Assembly (NCBI GenBank): GCA_036365145.1
Contig: JAEOAD010000982.1
Span: forward strand, 4,490,001 to 4,554,000
Length of the DNA stretch: 64,000 nt
Direction: 5' to 3'
Source: Orientallactaga sibirica
Taxonomy: Eukaryota; Chordata; Mammalia; Rodentia; Dipodidae
Below, piece by piece: positions 32,291 to 42,724 of the stretch. Numbering within the stretch: the first letter of the stretch is position 1; the number at the start of each line of letters is the position of its first letter. Made by a program: the position numbers and the translations under genes. The notes under the pieces are model-generated. The model saw nothing but the letters and a program-made list of their open reading frames with translations, did no database searches and was not told where the DNA came from.

Positions 32291-32639
32291 GATGTTCAAC
32301 CACTTTACTACTATTGTTTCCCTGCCATCATGAAGCTTCCCATCAAGTATAAGTCAAAATCAACCCTTTCCTCCCTTAACTATGTTTGCTTGAGTGTCCC
32401 AGCAACATGAATGTACCTCCAATATACACTGTGAAAAACATTTTAGTTTTGATTGTTGATCTAACAAATGACCACAACCTTAACTTCTTAAAAACACATT
32501 TCTGGAGCTTAGTAACTCAACTTTGGTCTTACTGGACTAAATTCAAGGTTCCCTTATGGAGGCACTAGAGAATGAGTTCCTTGCCTCTTGGACTCTGGAG
32601 GACACCCACATCCTTGTCTGGTGACCCTTTCCTACATCG

Positions 32640-33095
32640 TTTTTATTTATTTTATTTATTGACAATTTTTATACATGAATATAATGAATTTTGATCATAT
32701 TCCCCTCCCATTACCTTCTCGTGTCTCTCCCCCGCCACTGAATTCCTTTCTCAACTAGTTCCCCTTCAACTTTGTGACCCACAGACTTTCATTAGAGTTG
32801 TTTGCATGAGATAAGGAGGGGATTATTTTCCAAAGCATGGGCAATTTACCACTGGTTACACCAATAGAGAAAACATCCCCCCTTTCCCCAGCAACTATTA
32901 ACTGCAATAGCTCCTCAGGGACAGATGGGAGTCTTTCATCTTCCAAGCTAGCAATTGTCAGTAACATCTTAATTTGGACCTCATTCTGTAGCTACCATGC
33001 CTGTGAGTTTTCCTCTACTTCCTCCCTCCACTGCTAAGTCCCCTTATGTTTACAATGGGCTCCCCCAGATAATCTAGGATGATCTTCCTCATATC
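32640..33095 (-). mobile_element. L1 3' UTR
   Basis: Starts TTATTGACAATTTTTATAC and continues with GCATGGGCAATTTACCACTGG, the complement of the L1 3' end. Confidence 0.8.
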
Positions 33096-33129
33096 AAGCA
33101 AGCTGATAAGCATCCTTCTTCACATCTCC

Positions 33130-33287
33130 AGTCTTTTTTTTTTCTTTTTTGAGATAGGGTCTAACTCTAGCCCGAGCTAACCTGGAACTCATTCCATAGT
33201 CCCAGGCTTGCCTTGAATTCATGACAATCCTCGTAACTCTGCCTCCCAAGTGCTGGTATGAATGGTGTGCACCAGCACAACCAGCTT
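33130..33287 (-). mobile_element. B1 SINE
   Basis: Poly-T, GAGATAGGGTCTAACTC to GCACCAGCACAACCAGC. Diverged. Confidence 0.9.
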
Positions 33288-33299
33288 CCATCCCCAGTC

Positions 33300-33334
33300 T
33301 TCATTTATTTTATTTTATTTTTTATTTTAGAGAG

Positions 33335-33373
<39 letters not shown>

Positions 33374-33550
33374 GCTAGGGCCTCAGCCATTGCAATCAAA
33401 CTCCAGACATGCGTACCACCCTGTGCACATGTGCGACCTTGTACTTGTGTCACCTTGTGCATCTGGCTTACGTGGGATTTGAAGAGTCGAACATGGATCC
33501 TTAGGCTTCATAGACAAGAACCTTAACTACTAAACCATCTCTCCAGTCCC
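33300..33550 (-). mobile_element. DIP-like SINE, long subtype
   Basis: TTTATTTTATTTT(GA)n, internal duplicated CACCTTGTGCATC unit, CTAAACCATCTCTCCAGTCC head. Confidence 0.95.
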
Positions 33551-33559
33551 CCAATCTTT

Positions 33560-33770
33560 TTTTAAAAATATTTTCATCTATTTATTTGTTTAGAAGCAGA
33601 GAGAGAGAGAGAAAAATGAGAATGGGTATGCCAGGGCCTCTTGCCACTGCAAATGAACTCCAGATGCATGGGTCACTTTGTGCATCTGGCTTTACAAGAA
33701 CGCTAAGGAATTGAGCCTGAACTGTCAGGTTTTGCAAGCAAGTGCCTTTAATGGCTGAGCCCTCCATCTA
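33560..33770 (-). mobile_element. DIP-like SINE
   Basis: T-rich tail, short GA tract, body, damaged head GGCTGAGCCCTCCATC. Third SINE in a row at CCAGTCTT/CCAATCTT-like flanks. Confidence 0.9.
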
Positions 33771-33912
33771 CAACCTTAATTCTCAAATTGGTATGAAACC
33801 TAATGCACTTCCAGGCTTCAAGGATTAGTATAACACATCTTCAGAGGCCAATATTCTCTCTAATACATATGGCTTTTGCAGATGGAAAAATACATAACCG
33901 AAAACATAGTTA

Positions 33913-34030
33913 TAGCCAGGTGTGATGGTGCATGCCTGAAGTTGCAGCACACAGGACACTGAGTTATAAGGATCATATGTTCAAGGTCACCCCTGGGCTA
34001 AATAGTGAGTCCCAGCAATAAAGAAATGAA
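33913..34030 (+). mobile_element. old B1-related SINE
   Basis: ATAGCCAGGTGTGATGGTGC to TAAATAGTGAGTCCCAGC. Confidence 0.65.
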
Positions 34031-34117
34031 TAAACATAGCCATCTATGTAGGGTGATAGAATGATGAGCAACTATTGTCTATTCTGTTTTCTATATTTTT
34101 CATAATGGTGTATTACT

Positions 34118-34119
<2 letters not shown>

Positions 34120-34167
<48 letters not shown>
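34120..34167. repeat. (GT)n microsatellite
   Basis: About 23 GT units. Confidence 0.97.
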
Positions 34168-34168
<1 letters not shown>

Positions 34169-34338
34169 CGAGACAGATCTCATAAAGCCTTGTCTGGCCT
34201 CAACCCTACTTACTATGTAGACAAGAATGACCTTGAACTTCTGATGCACCCAACTTTCACATGGGTGCTGGGGATAGGAATTGAGATCTCCATGGTTACA
34301 CAGTAAGCACTTTATCAATAAAACCAGTTCCCCAGCCT
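34168..34338 (-). mobile_element. B4-type SINE
   Basis: TTCGAGACAGATCTCATAAAG (B1-like half), then GGTGCTGGGGATAGGAATTG and CCAGTTCCCCAGCC (ID-like head). Confidence 0.7.
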
Positions 34339-34339
34339 G

Positions 34340-34800
34340 GGAATTCCATAATCTTTTTTCGTACAAAAGAGTGGTGGCTGATAGGGGCCAACAATGAGAA
34401 CAAATTCCTAAGTTTTGGTTTAATAAGCATTGAGCTAGCACAGGAAACTCTACCGCATCGCCACCATTATTTCTTTCTGAGCACTTTTAGATTCTCCTCA
34501 GTCTAAAACCTATAAGTGTAATACAGACAAAATTCTTGCAAAGAAACCCCAACCATACCTAGCACAGGTACATCACAGTCATTAATGGTGCTTGCCCTTT
34601 AAATACCTACCTGGAGCCTCCCTGTAACAACACTGGGCAGAGGTAGTGCATTTGGTCATTGGAATATTGGCTGTAAGATGCCGAGAGCAAGGAGGAGTCC
34701 GAACTAACAGAGGGTTGATCTAAGTGCAGTACTGTTTAAAACTAATTGATCGCAACCAGAACTAACAGAAGTGAGTAGTTAATGAAATATTAACGTCACA
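34340..34800. other. unassigned non-coding stretch
   Basis: No repeat or exon recognised up to the LTR retrotransposon. Confidence 0.4.
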
Positions 34801-34805
34801 CTAGC

Positions 34806-35192
34806 TGTAGCAGACAGCTTCAGGTTCGCTGAGATGAACTTCCAGACCAGGCACAGTTATGGAGGAAGGGATATTATTTATTGAAGCTTACAGATCCAGG
34901 GGAAGTTCCATAAAGGCAGGAGAAGCAGCCTGCTCTCCACAGGGCCAAGCAGAGAGAGCAAAGCCAACCAGCCACAACACACAGAGCAAAACTACAGCCA
35001 AAAGGTCACACAGCACACTTCAGGGACTCCTGCTAGGCACATTTGTATATCTTTACAATGGAATCTCAAACCCACCATTAACATCTTAGGACCAGCCCCC
35101 AGTGACATTGCCTCTAGCAAGGTGATTGCAGATGCAAAGTATAACTAATAAAACACTGAATATATTGGGGGACATATATTCAAACTACCACA
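34806..35192 (-). repeat. 3' LTR of the LTR-A element
   Basis: TGTAGCAGACAGCTTCAGG to AACTACCACA on the plus strand. In the minus sense it runs TGTGGTAG to GCTACA, with CAATAAATAATATCC as polyadenylation signal region. Confidence 0.95.
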
Positions 35193-35211
35193 TTCCGCCC
35201 CTGGCCCCCAA
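35193..35211 (-). other. polypurine tract candidate
   Basis: Minus strand reads GGGGGCCAGGGGCGGAA immediately before the TG of the 3' LTR, the place where plus-strand synthesis of an LTR element is primed. Confidence 0.65.
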
Positions 35212-36398
35212 TATATTTAGCTCCTGGCCCCCAATAGATTTATAACTATCACACATTGTAAATTGTACTCAGTCCAATTTCAAAGGTTCTCACAGTCTTG
35301 ATCAACTTAAGATAGTGAGTCCTGTAAAATCAAACAAGTTAAATACTTTCAACATGTAAAGGCACAGAGTAAACATTTTAACTGGTATAAGGCATAGCAA
35401 GGAGAGACTAGAATAATGCAAACTCAACCATCATCAGCAGTCATCAAACTTCTGCAGTTCAAGTTCAATATAACCAGAGACTGACAGTCTCCAGTTTTTC
35501 CAAATCCGCCCCTCCAGCTGGGCAGAGTCGCCAGGGAAAACTTTGATCCCAGGCCAACATTGCACTACATGGGAGTCCTTGCATAGTCCTGGTATATCCA
35601 AAACATCTTCAGATCTCTATGCAAACCACAGTCCATCTTCCAAAGGCTCTTGCAGCCTGTTCCTGAGGGTCTTCATGCCCTGCCTCATGCTGCATCTCAG
35701 CAGCGGCTCCTGGAACCATGTGCAATTCATGACCACTCCATGCATTTTTCATGCTTCAAAACTAATACCAGGTGTGCAGGACACAGCCATATTCTTAATC
35801 CAGGGACGAAATAAAGCATAGCCTTGAAAAGCAGGTTCCTTCTCCAGTCAGCTCTTTCCAAGAATTTGCATTTTTAACAGTCTTTCCTCAGGCATCCTCT
35901 CCATTGTTTTAATGTAAATCAAGTCAGGCCACCTTCCTTCCACCTTCCTTAAGATTGCTAATGTGTTGACAATAGCAGCTCCATTAACCTAAAATCAGTC
36001 TCAGTGCCTCTACTTTTAACTTGCTTGAGGTTTTCCAACTTAAAATCTTAAAATCTCAGTCCATTATCTTTAGCCAAGCACATCAGCCCATTACAAATTT
36101 AACCTTGATCAAACTTTCTGGGCCTGGATAGCAGAACGTAGTAGCCATCCCTTATGCCAGTAGCCCAGTTCCAACAAAGTCCTCTGCAGTCTTTCCTTCC
36201 CCTTAGAAAGCTCATAAGCCAAGCCTCAAAGTTCAATACTGTCTGCACTTAGCATTCTCAAACTCTCATCAGAATAGTCCATAAAACTTGGCTTACCACT
36301 CCAGAAGGCACCTTCAGTTGCAAGCACCAAGTCCATGCCCATTCCTCCAAAACAAAGGTTCCAAAAGACAAATATCCACACGGTCTGGTTCATCTCAC
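35212..36398 (-). other. non-coding interior of the LTR-A element
   Basis: About 1.2 kb without an open frame longer than about 90 codons on either strand and without retroviral motifs. Its minus-strand frame at 36226-36447 (73 codons) runs into the LTR and is unlikely to be real. Confidence 0.7.
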
Positions 36399-36417
36399 CC
36401 CACACTTCTCGATACCA
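36399..36417 (-). other. primer-binding-site candidate
   Basis: Minus strand TGGTATCGAGAAGTGTGGG lies six bases inside the 5' LTR. It starts TGG, as primer sites do, and loosely resembles the tRNA-Leu site of ERVL elements. The tRNA is inference. Confidence 0.5.
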
Positions 36418-36423
36418 CTTTAC

Positions 36424-36974
36424 TGTAGCAGACAGCTTCAGGTTCACTGAGATGAACTTCCAGACCAGGCACAGTTATGGAGGAAGGGATATTATTTATT
36501 GAAGCTTACAGATCCAGGGGAAGTTCCATAAAGGCAGGAAAAGCAGCCTGCTTTCGCAGGGCCAAACAGAGAGAGCAAAGCCAACCAGCCACCACAGCAC
36601 ACAGAGCAAAACTACAGCCAAAAAGGTCACACAGCACACTTCAGGAACTCCTGCTAGGCACATTTGCATATCTTTACAATGGAATCTCAAACCCACCATT
36701 TTTTTTTTTTTTGGTTTTGCAAGGTAGGGTTTCACTCTGGTCCAGGCTGACCTGGAATTAACTATGTAGTCTCAGGGTGGCCTCGAACTCTCGGCGATCC
36801 TCCTACCTCTGCCTCCCGAGTGCTGGGATTAAAGGCGTGCGCCACCACGCCCGGCACCATTAACATCTTAAGACCAGCCCCCAGTGACATTGCCTCTAGC
36901 AAGGTGATTGCAGATGCAAATTATAACTAATAAAACACTGAATATATTGGGGGACATATATTCAAACTACCACA
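36424..36974 (-). repeat. 5' LTR of the LTR-A element, with a B1 inside
   Basis: Same ends as its partner LTR. About 160 bases longer because of an antisense B1 at 36698-36857. Confidence 0.95.
36698..36857 (-). mobile_element. B1 SINE inside the 5' LTR
   Basis: Poly-T, GCAAGGTAGGGTTTCACTC to CACCACGCCCGGC: near consensus. CACCATT borders both sides. Inserted after the LTR element. Confidence 0.97.
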
Positions 36975-37039
36975 CTAGCCAACCCAGGAGTTTCAGATTC
37001 TCCTGACTACCCTTTGCATTGTTGTAGACATAATGGAAT

Positions 37040-37160
37040 CATTGATGATGCATCATCACATTGCATCCTGATTTATGTGCATGCTAAGGAATTGAGCCTA
37101 GGCCAGCAGGCTTTGCTAGCAGGTTCCTTTAATCACTGAGCCATCTCCTCAGGCCTCCCT
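37040..37160 (-). mobile_element. DIP-like SINE fragment
   Basis: Only the head half: GAATTGAGCCTAGGCCAGC then ACTGAGCCATCTCCTCAGGCC. Confidence 0.75.
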
Positions 37161-37316
37161 TCAGGGTATACAAAGGTATACTCAAGGGAGGGCACATTAA
37201 GGGAGGGGATAGCATAGGGCAGATCAGGGACTAGAAGGCACAACGTTAAATGAAGCAGAAAGTCAAGAGAGGAGCCAGCTCTAAAGGCAACCTATCACCT
37301 CCAACCAAGTTGGAAC

Positions 37317-37550
37317 AAGGGCTTAAAAACATGGCTCAGCACTTAAAGTTCTTACTTGCAAAGCCTGATGGCCTGGGTTCAGTTCTCCAGTACTCACATA
37401 AAGCCAGATGCGCAAAGTGGTATGTAAGTATAGGGTTTGTTTACAGTGGCAGAAGGCCCTGGCCTACCCATGCTTGCTCTCTCTCTGTCTCCTATTCTCC
37501 CTCGCCTTTAATGAAGAAAGAAAAAAAAGAAAGAAAGAGAGAAGGAAAAA
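37317..37550 (+). mobile_element. DIP-like SINE, diverged
   Basis: ACATGGCTCAGCACTTAAAG, GGTTCAGTTCTCC, CT tract and a GAAA-rich tail. Confidence 0.8.
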
Positions 37551-37661
37551 AAGATGACAACTTCTCATGGCTGACTGACACTTTGTGGTCTACAGAACTA
37601 CATTACACATATTCTATCACATAGACACAAGGGACCTACAATTTTACAAGACTCTATACTT

Positions 37662-37885
37662 TTTAAAATATTCTATTTAGTTAGTTAGTTAGTTAGTCGG
37701 TCAGTGAGTTAGTTACATAAGAGAGAGGGAGGGAGAATGTGAGTGCCAGGCCCTCTTGCTGCCACAAACAAATACCAGATGCATGCAACTTTGTGCATCT
37801 GGCTTTTCGTGGGGAATCAAACTCAGGCAGCCAGACAGGCTTTGCAATCAAGCATCTTTAACTGCTGAGCCATCTCCCGAGCCTG
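37662..37885 (-). mobile_element. DIP-like SINE with (TTAG)n tail
   Basis: Tail is (TTAG)6 rather than TTTA; body ends GAGCCATCTCCCGAGCC. Confidence 0.85.
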
Positions 37886-37889
37886 AGTC

Positions 37890-38110
37890 TAAGGAGCTCT
37901 CAGATGATGATAATACTGCTGGTCCACTCAGTAGCATAGCCCATCCGAGACCTTGCAAATATTTGGGTCTCTTGACCTATCTATAGGAATTCTAGGAGTG
38001 GGGTCATCCATTGCTCTTGAAAGCCCTGTTGGTAATGTTGATGCACGCTCAAATTTGAGAGCTACCAGCACAGAGGAACTGGAGGCCTTTAAAAATCCCG
38101 CTCCCCACCA
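37890..38110. mobile_element. MER5-like hAT fragment
   Basis: GTTGATGCACGCTCAAATTTGAGAG near 38040 matches the end of MER5-type elements. Internal order is disturbed. Confidence 0.4.
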
Positions 38111-38364
38111 CTTGAACCCCACACAGCATCTAGAAGCAGAACTCAGTCATGATGCAGCCTAGGACAGAATCCAACAGGACTATATCATGAGCACAGCGCA
38201 ATGATAGAGCACAAGTAACACAAGAGTTTCAACCAGCAGCTCTCCTCTCCAGTATCCCTCCACATTGTTGTGTCGCTAAAAGCAGTCATGATACTTAAGT
38301 TTAGGACACTTCATTTTGATTAACAGGAGAGCAGTTTCAAAGTTATTCAGTAGCCTCGCTCTTG

Positions 38365-38720
38365 CTCCTCTTATTTTGCTGTTTTGCTTTTTGTTGGCAT
38401 GTGTTAATTTTACACAATAACGGGCTTCATTATGCCATTTTCACCCATGTGCATAAGGTATTTAGATGATATTCACCTCCCATTATGCCCTCTCATCCCA
38501 TCCCCCTCCCCACTGATCCTCTTCCTGTTCCTAAAGTGATCCTCTTTTACTTGCATGTCTTTGGGTCACAAAACAAAGATTTTGAAGTTTTCATTAAAAC
38601 CCAGATTTTTGTGTTTCATTAGGGTTGCTGACAGAACACAGGTGAGTTTGTTTACAGGAACATGGATGCCTTACCAGCAGGTGTACCACTGAAGAAAATG
38701 TCTCTCCATACCCAGTTAGC
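38365..38720 (-). mobile_element. L1 3' UTR
   Basis: CACTGAAGAAAATGTCTCTCC and ATTAGGGTTGCTGACAGAAC are the complement of the rodent L1 3' UTR. Confidence 0.75.
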
Positions 38721-38744
38721 CATTAAATGTGCATAAATTTACAT

Positions 38745-38842
38745 ACTGTCTTCATTTTGTGCTCTTGTGGTGCTGGGAATTGAGCCTAGGTCCTCAAATA
38801 TGCTTTAGATGCATGGTCTACCACAGACCTATATCCCTAGCC
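38745..38842 (-). mobile_element. ID/B4-type SINE fragment
   Basis: GGTGCTGGGAATTGAGCCTAG to ATATCCCTAGCCC: ID head in antisense. Confidence 0.7.
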
Positions 38843-38974
38843 CTTTCCAGTAATTCTGGAAGCAGAAAAAGGAATGGAGGGAGACACAGCGTCCCCTGCA
38901 CACTTCTGCAGAGCATGAGATATGTTCATGACATCATGGTGCATGATCATTAATCAATCTCAGGTGCCACAGCT

Positions 38975-39243
38975 GAAAAAGGGTTGGGAGCCATTGGTCC
39001 ATGCACAGAGGTCCTCTGGCACTGTTTAATGCCCCAAAGCATCTTCCCAGGCTCTATTGTGGGCGAATCATCTAGGGATCTTGCTAAAAGGGAAGATTTA
39101 CTTCACTTTCAGACAAGGGACACAGGCGCCTTAGCTACTTACTTCACTTTCAGTAGGGCTGGGACAAGGCCAGAGACTCTGCATTCCAAAGAAGTGCTGA
39201 GGGATGCAGATATTCCTGGTCCATGGACAACACTTAAGTAACA
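38975..39243 (+). mobile_element. MER5-like hAT element
   Basis: GGGAGCCATTGGTCCATGC, GGGATCTTGCTAAA, AGAGACTCTGCATTCC, AAGTGCTGAGGGATGC: the order of MER5-type hAT relics, ending TGGACAACACTTAAGTA. A 30-base internal repeat (TACTTCACTTTCAG) is an oddity. Confidence 0.5.
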
Positions 39244-39244
39244 A

Positions 39245-39940
39245 AGTAATAGAATTCCTAGTCTCCCCAGCTCCCAGAAGACATCCTAGTGTGTGAAGGG
39301 CAATATATTTCCAGTTTTTCGGAGTGGATAGGGGTTGCCAGGATGCCGGACTTTAGACAAAGCACAATGAGCTGATTACCCCCTATAGGTACCTCGCTAT
39401 ATGAGGGCTGGCATTTATTACTGCAACAACAGAAATCTGAAACAACTGTACTCTACTCCAAACTAATCTCTACTAGATCACAAATCTTTCCCAATTAAGC
39501 CTGGACTTGGCCTCAGCCTCCATCACAATATCCAGTTCCAAAACCCACTACCAATCAATTACCATTGGCAAAGGAAATGAAAACCATTTCCAACAGTGAC
39601 AGGAGCCAGCAAACCATTCTGCATCACTTATTGGTTCTCTCTGTGGAAATAATGATCATGATGATGAAAATGACAAATAATTCAGCAAGGTATTGAGAGA
39701 TACATTTTTATACTTGGTAATAATAATTGCAGGCAGGAATAAATAACCTATACATATTATGATTAATCCAAAAAGCAGCAGGAAGTACTAGAAAACTATT
39801 AAGAAAATGTAGGCTAGGATAGAAATGAGTGATTTAGTTAAGTCTCTGATTGCCCTGAGCCTGTCTCTCTTCTATGAAGCAGGAATTTCACACTGGCCTT
39901 CCGCTCATGAGCAATGTTTGAGTCATCTTGATTCATTCTT
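39245..39940. other. unassigned non-coding stretch
   Basis: No repeat or exon recognised. Confidence 0.4.
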
Positions 39941-39944
39941 GATT

Positions 39945-40075
39945 CATCTTGACTATTACTTGACTGGATCTGGAAACAACTAAGGAGCACACCCCTGGGT
40001 GGGTCTGTAAAGTCATTTCCAGGAAGGAATGACTGATGGGGAGATCTTTCCCCAGAGCATGCAGCTCTTCTGATA
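39945..40075 (+). mobile_element. ERVL-like LTR fragment
   Basis: TTGACTGGATCTGGAAACAAC, GGGTGGGTCTGTAAAGTCATT and TTTCCAGGAAGG resemble the left half of ERVL-type LTRs. Truncated by the L1 that follows. Confidence 0.45.
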
Positions 40076-40079
40076 GCAT

Positions 40080-40520
40080 CACCCCTCTAAGGTTCAAGGA
40101 ATACTGCAGAAGAGAGAGCAGAAAGAATGTAAGAGCCAGTGGATGGGGAGGAGTGATGTGGAATGCTGTCTTATAGACAAACATGATTGTTGCATCTAGA
40201 ATCTTACAGCAACTGTCACTATATGAACAAGTCCTGCACAGTATTTGGCCCATCAACATTCTGTCATGGATGGTAGATGAGGGCTTGAAGGCCCCATCCT
40301 TCTCTAAGGAGTTATTGGTTCTGGTTACTTACAAGTTCTCTCGCAATAACCCCCTCAACAATTATACTCATTCAAGCAATCCTAATTGAATTTAGTGGGA
40401 CACACACACATAGAAGAGGGATTAATTGGGGCAAAGGGGTTCAGTGGGAAGGGTATGAGGAAAGGGACAAGTGAAGGTAATGGGAGGGAATTATGATCAA
40501 AATACATTATATACATGTAT
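40080..40520 (+). mobile_element. L1 3' UTR
   Basis: CTGCAGAAGAGAGAGCAG, AATGTAAGAGCCAGTGG, CCCATCAACATTCTGTCATGG, then ATGATCAAAATACATTATA. Confidence 0.85.
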
Positions 40521-40549
40521 AAAATTGTCAAGAGATGACTCAACATTGT

Positions 40550-40792
40550 TGTTTGTTTCTTTCTTATTTTTAGAGAGAGTTGAGAGAGAGAGAGAGAGAA
40601 GGAGAGAGAGGGAGAGAATTGGCACACCAGGGCCTCAGCCACTGCAATCGAATTCCAGATGCTTGCGCCACCTAGTGGGCATGTGTGATCTTGTGCATGC
40701 CTCACCTTTGTGCATCTGACCGAAGTGGAATCTGGAGATTTGAATATGGGTCCTTAGGCTTTGCAGGCAAGTGCCTTAACTGCTGAGCCATC
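40550..40792 (-). mobile_element. DIP-like SINE, long subtype
   Basis: (GA)n tract, duplicated TGTGATCTTGTGCATG unit, TGCTGAGCCATCTCTC head. Confidence 0.95.
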
Positions 40793-40794
40793 TC

Positions 40795-40950
40795 TCTTTT
40801 TTTTTTTTTTTTTTTTTTTTTGAGGTAGGATTTTGCCCAGGCTCATCTTGAATTCACTATAAACACTCTGGGTGGTTTTAAACTCATAGCAATCCTACTT
40901 CTGCTTCCCAAGTGCTGGGAATAAAGGCATGTACCACCATGTGTGGCTTA
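40795..40950 (-). mobile_element. B1 SINE
   Basis: Poly-T of about 23, GAGGTAGGATTTTGCCC to ACCACCATGTGTGGC. Sits on the head of the neighbouring SINE. Confidence 0.9.
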
Positions 40951-40954
40951 CGTG

Positions 40955-41465
40955 CGTTTCTTCCATGAGGGTCTGAGAACACCCCATTATGTATCTCTGG
41001 AATCTGCATAAGTATCTGAGCATGGCCATGCAAAACTATTATCCCCATTCCATGGGGAGCAGAGACTGGAGAATCACACACTCTGGAATCAGTTGAAGGC
41101 TATTGCAAGGGAAAAACAGGCAGGTGAGTGAAGGACAAGTGATGTTCTCCTCCAGCTACTACAGGTGAGCCTACTGCAGGTGAAGCCATAGGGTACTGCA
41201 TCAACACATACACCACACATATCTATGCACACTACCACCATACATACATACAATGCACATGCATTGTGATCCTTTACTGCTATTGGAACCCACTATCCTA
41301 AGTCATACAGTGTGGACTGAGGCCAGCAGCTCTCCAGAAATCCATTTAGCTCCTTGGTGCCAGGCTGGGACTATTGAGGTATCCAGATTCACGTACTGAG
41401 CAGCTCCAAAAATCTCAGACTTTCCAGCCTACAGATATCAATCATTAGATTACCAGCCATTGTTC
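40955..41465. other. unassigned non-coding stretch
   Basis: A short CATACA-rich patch near 41205-41260; otherwise nothing assigned. Confidence 0.4.
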
Positions 41466-41516
41466 AGTCCACAATGAAATATCTAAGGCTGGTAAACTTT
41501 ATAAAAAAGGCTTATG

Positions 41517-41660
41517 GCCAGGCGTGGCAGCACACGCCTTTAATCCCAGCACTAGGGAGGCAGAGGTAGGAGGATTGCCATGAGTTCAAGGCCACCCTGA
41601 GACTACATAGTGAATTCCAGGTCAGTCTGGGCCAGAGTGAGACCCTACCTCGGAAAAAAA
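41517..41660 (+). mobile_element. B1 SINE (first of a stacked pair)
   Basis: GGCCAGGCGTGGCAGCACAC to CCCTACCTCGG, poly-A. AAAAAAGGCTTAT at 41504-41516 and 41661-41673. Confidence 0.97.
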
Positions 41661-41673
41661 AAAAAAGGCTTAT

Positions 41674-41899
41674 GGGGCTAGAGAGATGGCTTAGGCTTAG
41701 TGGTTTAGGCACTTGACTATGAAGCCTAAGGACCCAGGTTCAATTCCCCAGTGCCCACGCATAAGCCCGATGCACAAGGGGACACATGCATCTGGAGTTA
41801 GTTTGCAGTGGCTAGAGGCCCTGGCATGCCCATTCTCTCTCCTCTTTCTCTCTCTCTCTCTCCCTCTTTGTCTGTCTCTTGCAAATAAACAAAATTTTT
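41674..41899 (+). mobile_element. DIP-like SINE (second of a stacked pair)
   Basis: GGGGCTAGAGAGATGGCTTAG with a repeated GGCTTAG, B box GGTTCAATTCC, CT tract. AAAAAGGCTTAT again at 41900-41911. Confidence 0.97.
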
Positions 41900-42319
41900 A
41901 AAAAGGCTTATTTTTCTCACAGTTCTGGAGATTCATTGTTAAGGCACTAATATTGGCTTAGCTGTGGAGAGAAGATTATGGTGGATGGTGTCACATGGTA
42001 GGAACAAATCACATTTTTAAACAGTAAGCCACAGAGCAATTCAGGGGTCAGATTTGCTCCTATCACAATTTACTCCTGTGATAGCTCACACATCTCCACA
42101 GAATTACCTTAGTCCCTTCCTAAGTCGGACTTAGCGACTTAAGAACCTTCTGCTAGACCCTACCTTTTAATGGTTCTACACCACCAAACTGAGGACCACG
42201 TCTCAGACACATGTCCTCTTGTATATCCACATCCAAATCATAGCACTGCCTACCACCTTGCCCTGAAGTTCAGCAGCTGACAACACTTATTTATCACCCC
42301 ACCATTTATGTCACTCAGA

Positions 42320-42720
42320 GTCCTCTGCTTCAGCTGCTCTTGAAGGGCCATGATCAAGGATAAGTCTTGTGGGGAATAATCTACTTTCAAGCCCACTAAG
42401 GTGATTGCTTGCAAGATGCACTTCCTCAAGGATTAGATGGCTGAGGTTCTGACTGGCAGTTGACCAGAGGCCTTGCTCAGTTCCATGTCATATAGCCTCT
42501 CCAGCTTGCCTCATGGAGATGGCCCATGAGACAAGTCACAGGATATTTTGTAGCTACTTTATAACCATAGAAATGACATTTAATCACTTTTACTGTATTC
42601 TATTGATTAAACGATAACCACTGGAGCCAGGCTATACTCAAGGAAGGGATTACACAAGGGTATAAAATATGAGGCTGGGGGAATCATTAGAACCAACTCA
42701 AAGGCCATGTATTTCAAGCA
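42320..42720. mobile_element. ancient mammalian repeat, family not assigned
   Basis: GAGGTTCTGACTGGCAGTTG, TGTATTCTATTGATTAAACG, GGAAGGGATTACACAAGGGT: text I know from old repeats shared by placental mammals. Confidence 0.45.
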
Positions 42721-42724
42721 ACTC

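Larger units (their letters stand above)
30941..32421 (+). mobile_element. LTR-C solo LTR, broken by nested insertions
   Basis: Left piece 30941-31144 starts TGTAGTAGCTTGAATTAAG; right piece about 32290-32421 has GCCATCATGAAGCTTCCC and ends TCCA. ATATA precedes (30936-30940) and follows (32422-32426). Between lie LTR-B, B1, a DIP-like SINE split by LTR-A, and a SINE tail. Confidence 0.8.
34806..36974 (-). mobile_element. complete non-autonomous LTR retrotransposon (LTR-A family)
   Basis: Two LTR-A copies (34806-35192 and 36424-36974, the latter carrying a B1) enclose a 1.23-kb interior. CTAGC at 34801-34805 and 36975-36979 is a perfect 5-bp target duplication, so this is one insertion. On the minus strand a tRNA-primer-site candidate follows the 5' LTR and a purine-rich tract abuts the 3' LTR. 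I recognise no gag, protease, reverse transcriptase or envelope frame. The LTRs differ at roughly ten sites by eye. MaLR-like by structure; mobilisation would need another element's enzymes. Confidence 0.9.
41465..42250 (-). mobile_element. old MaLR-type (MST/MLT1-like) LTR, split by two SINEs
   Basis: TAAACTTTATAAAAAAGGC joined, across the SINEs, to TTATTTTTCTCACAGTTCTGG: the familiar antisense text of MST/MLT LTRs. Right end is vague. Confidence 0.6.

Noticed and set aside
35212..36398. Possible gag/pol remnant in the LTR-A element
   Set aside because: No frame on either strand shows zinc-knuckle, protease or reverse-transcriptase motifs.
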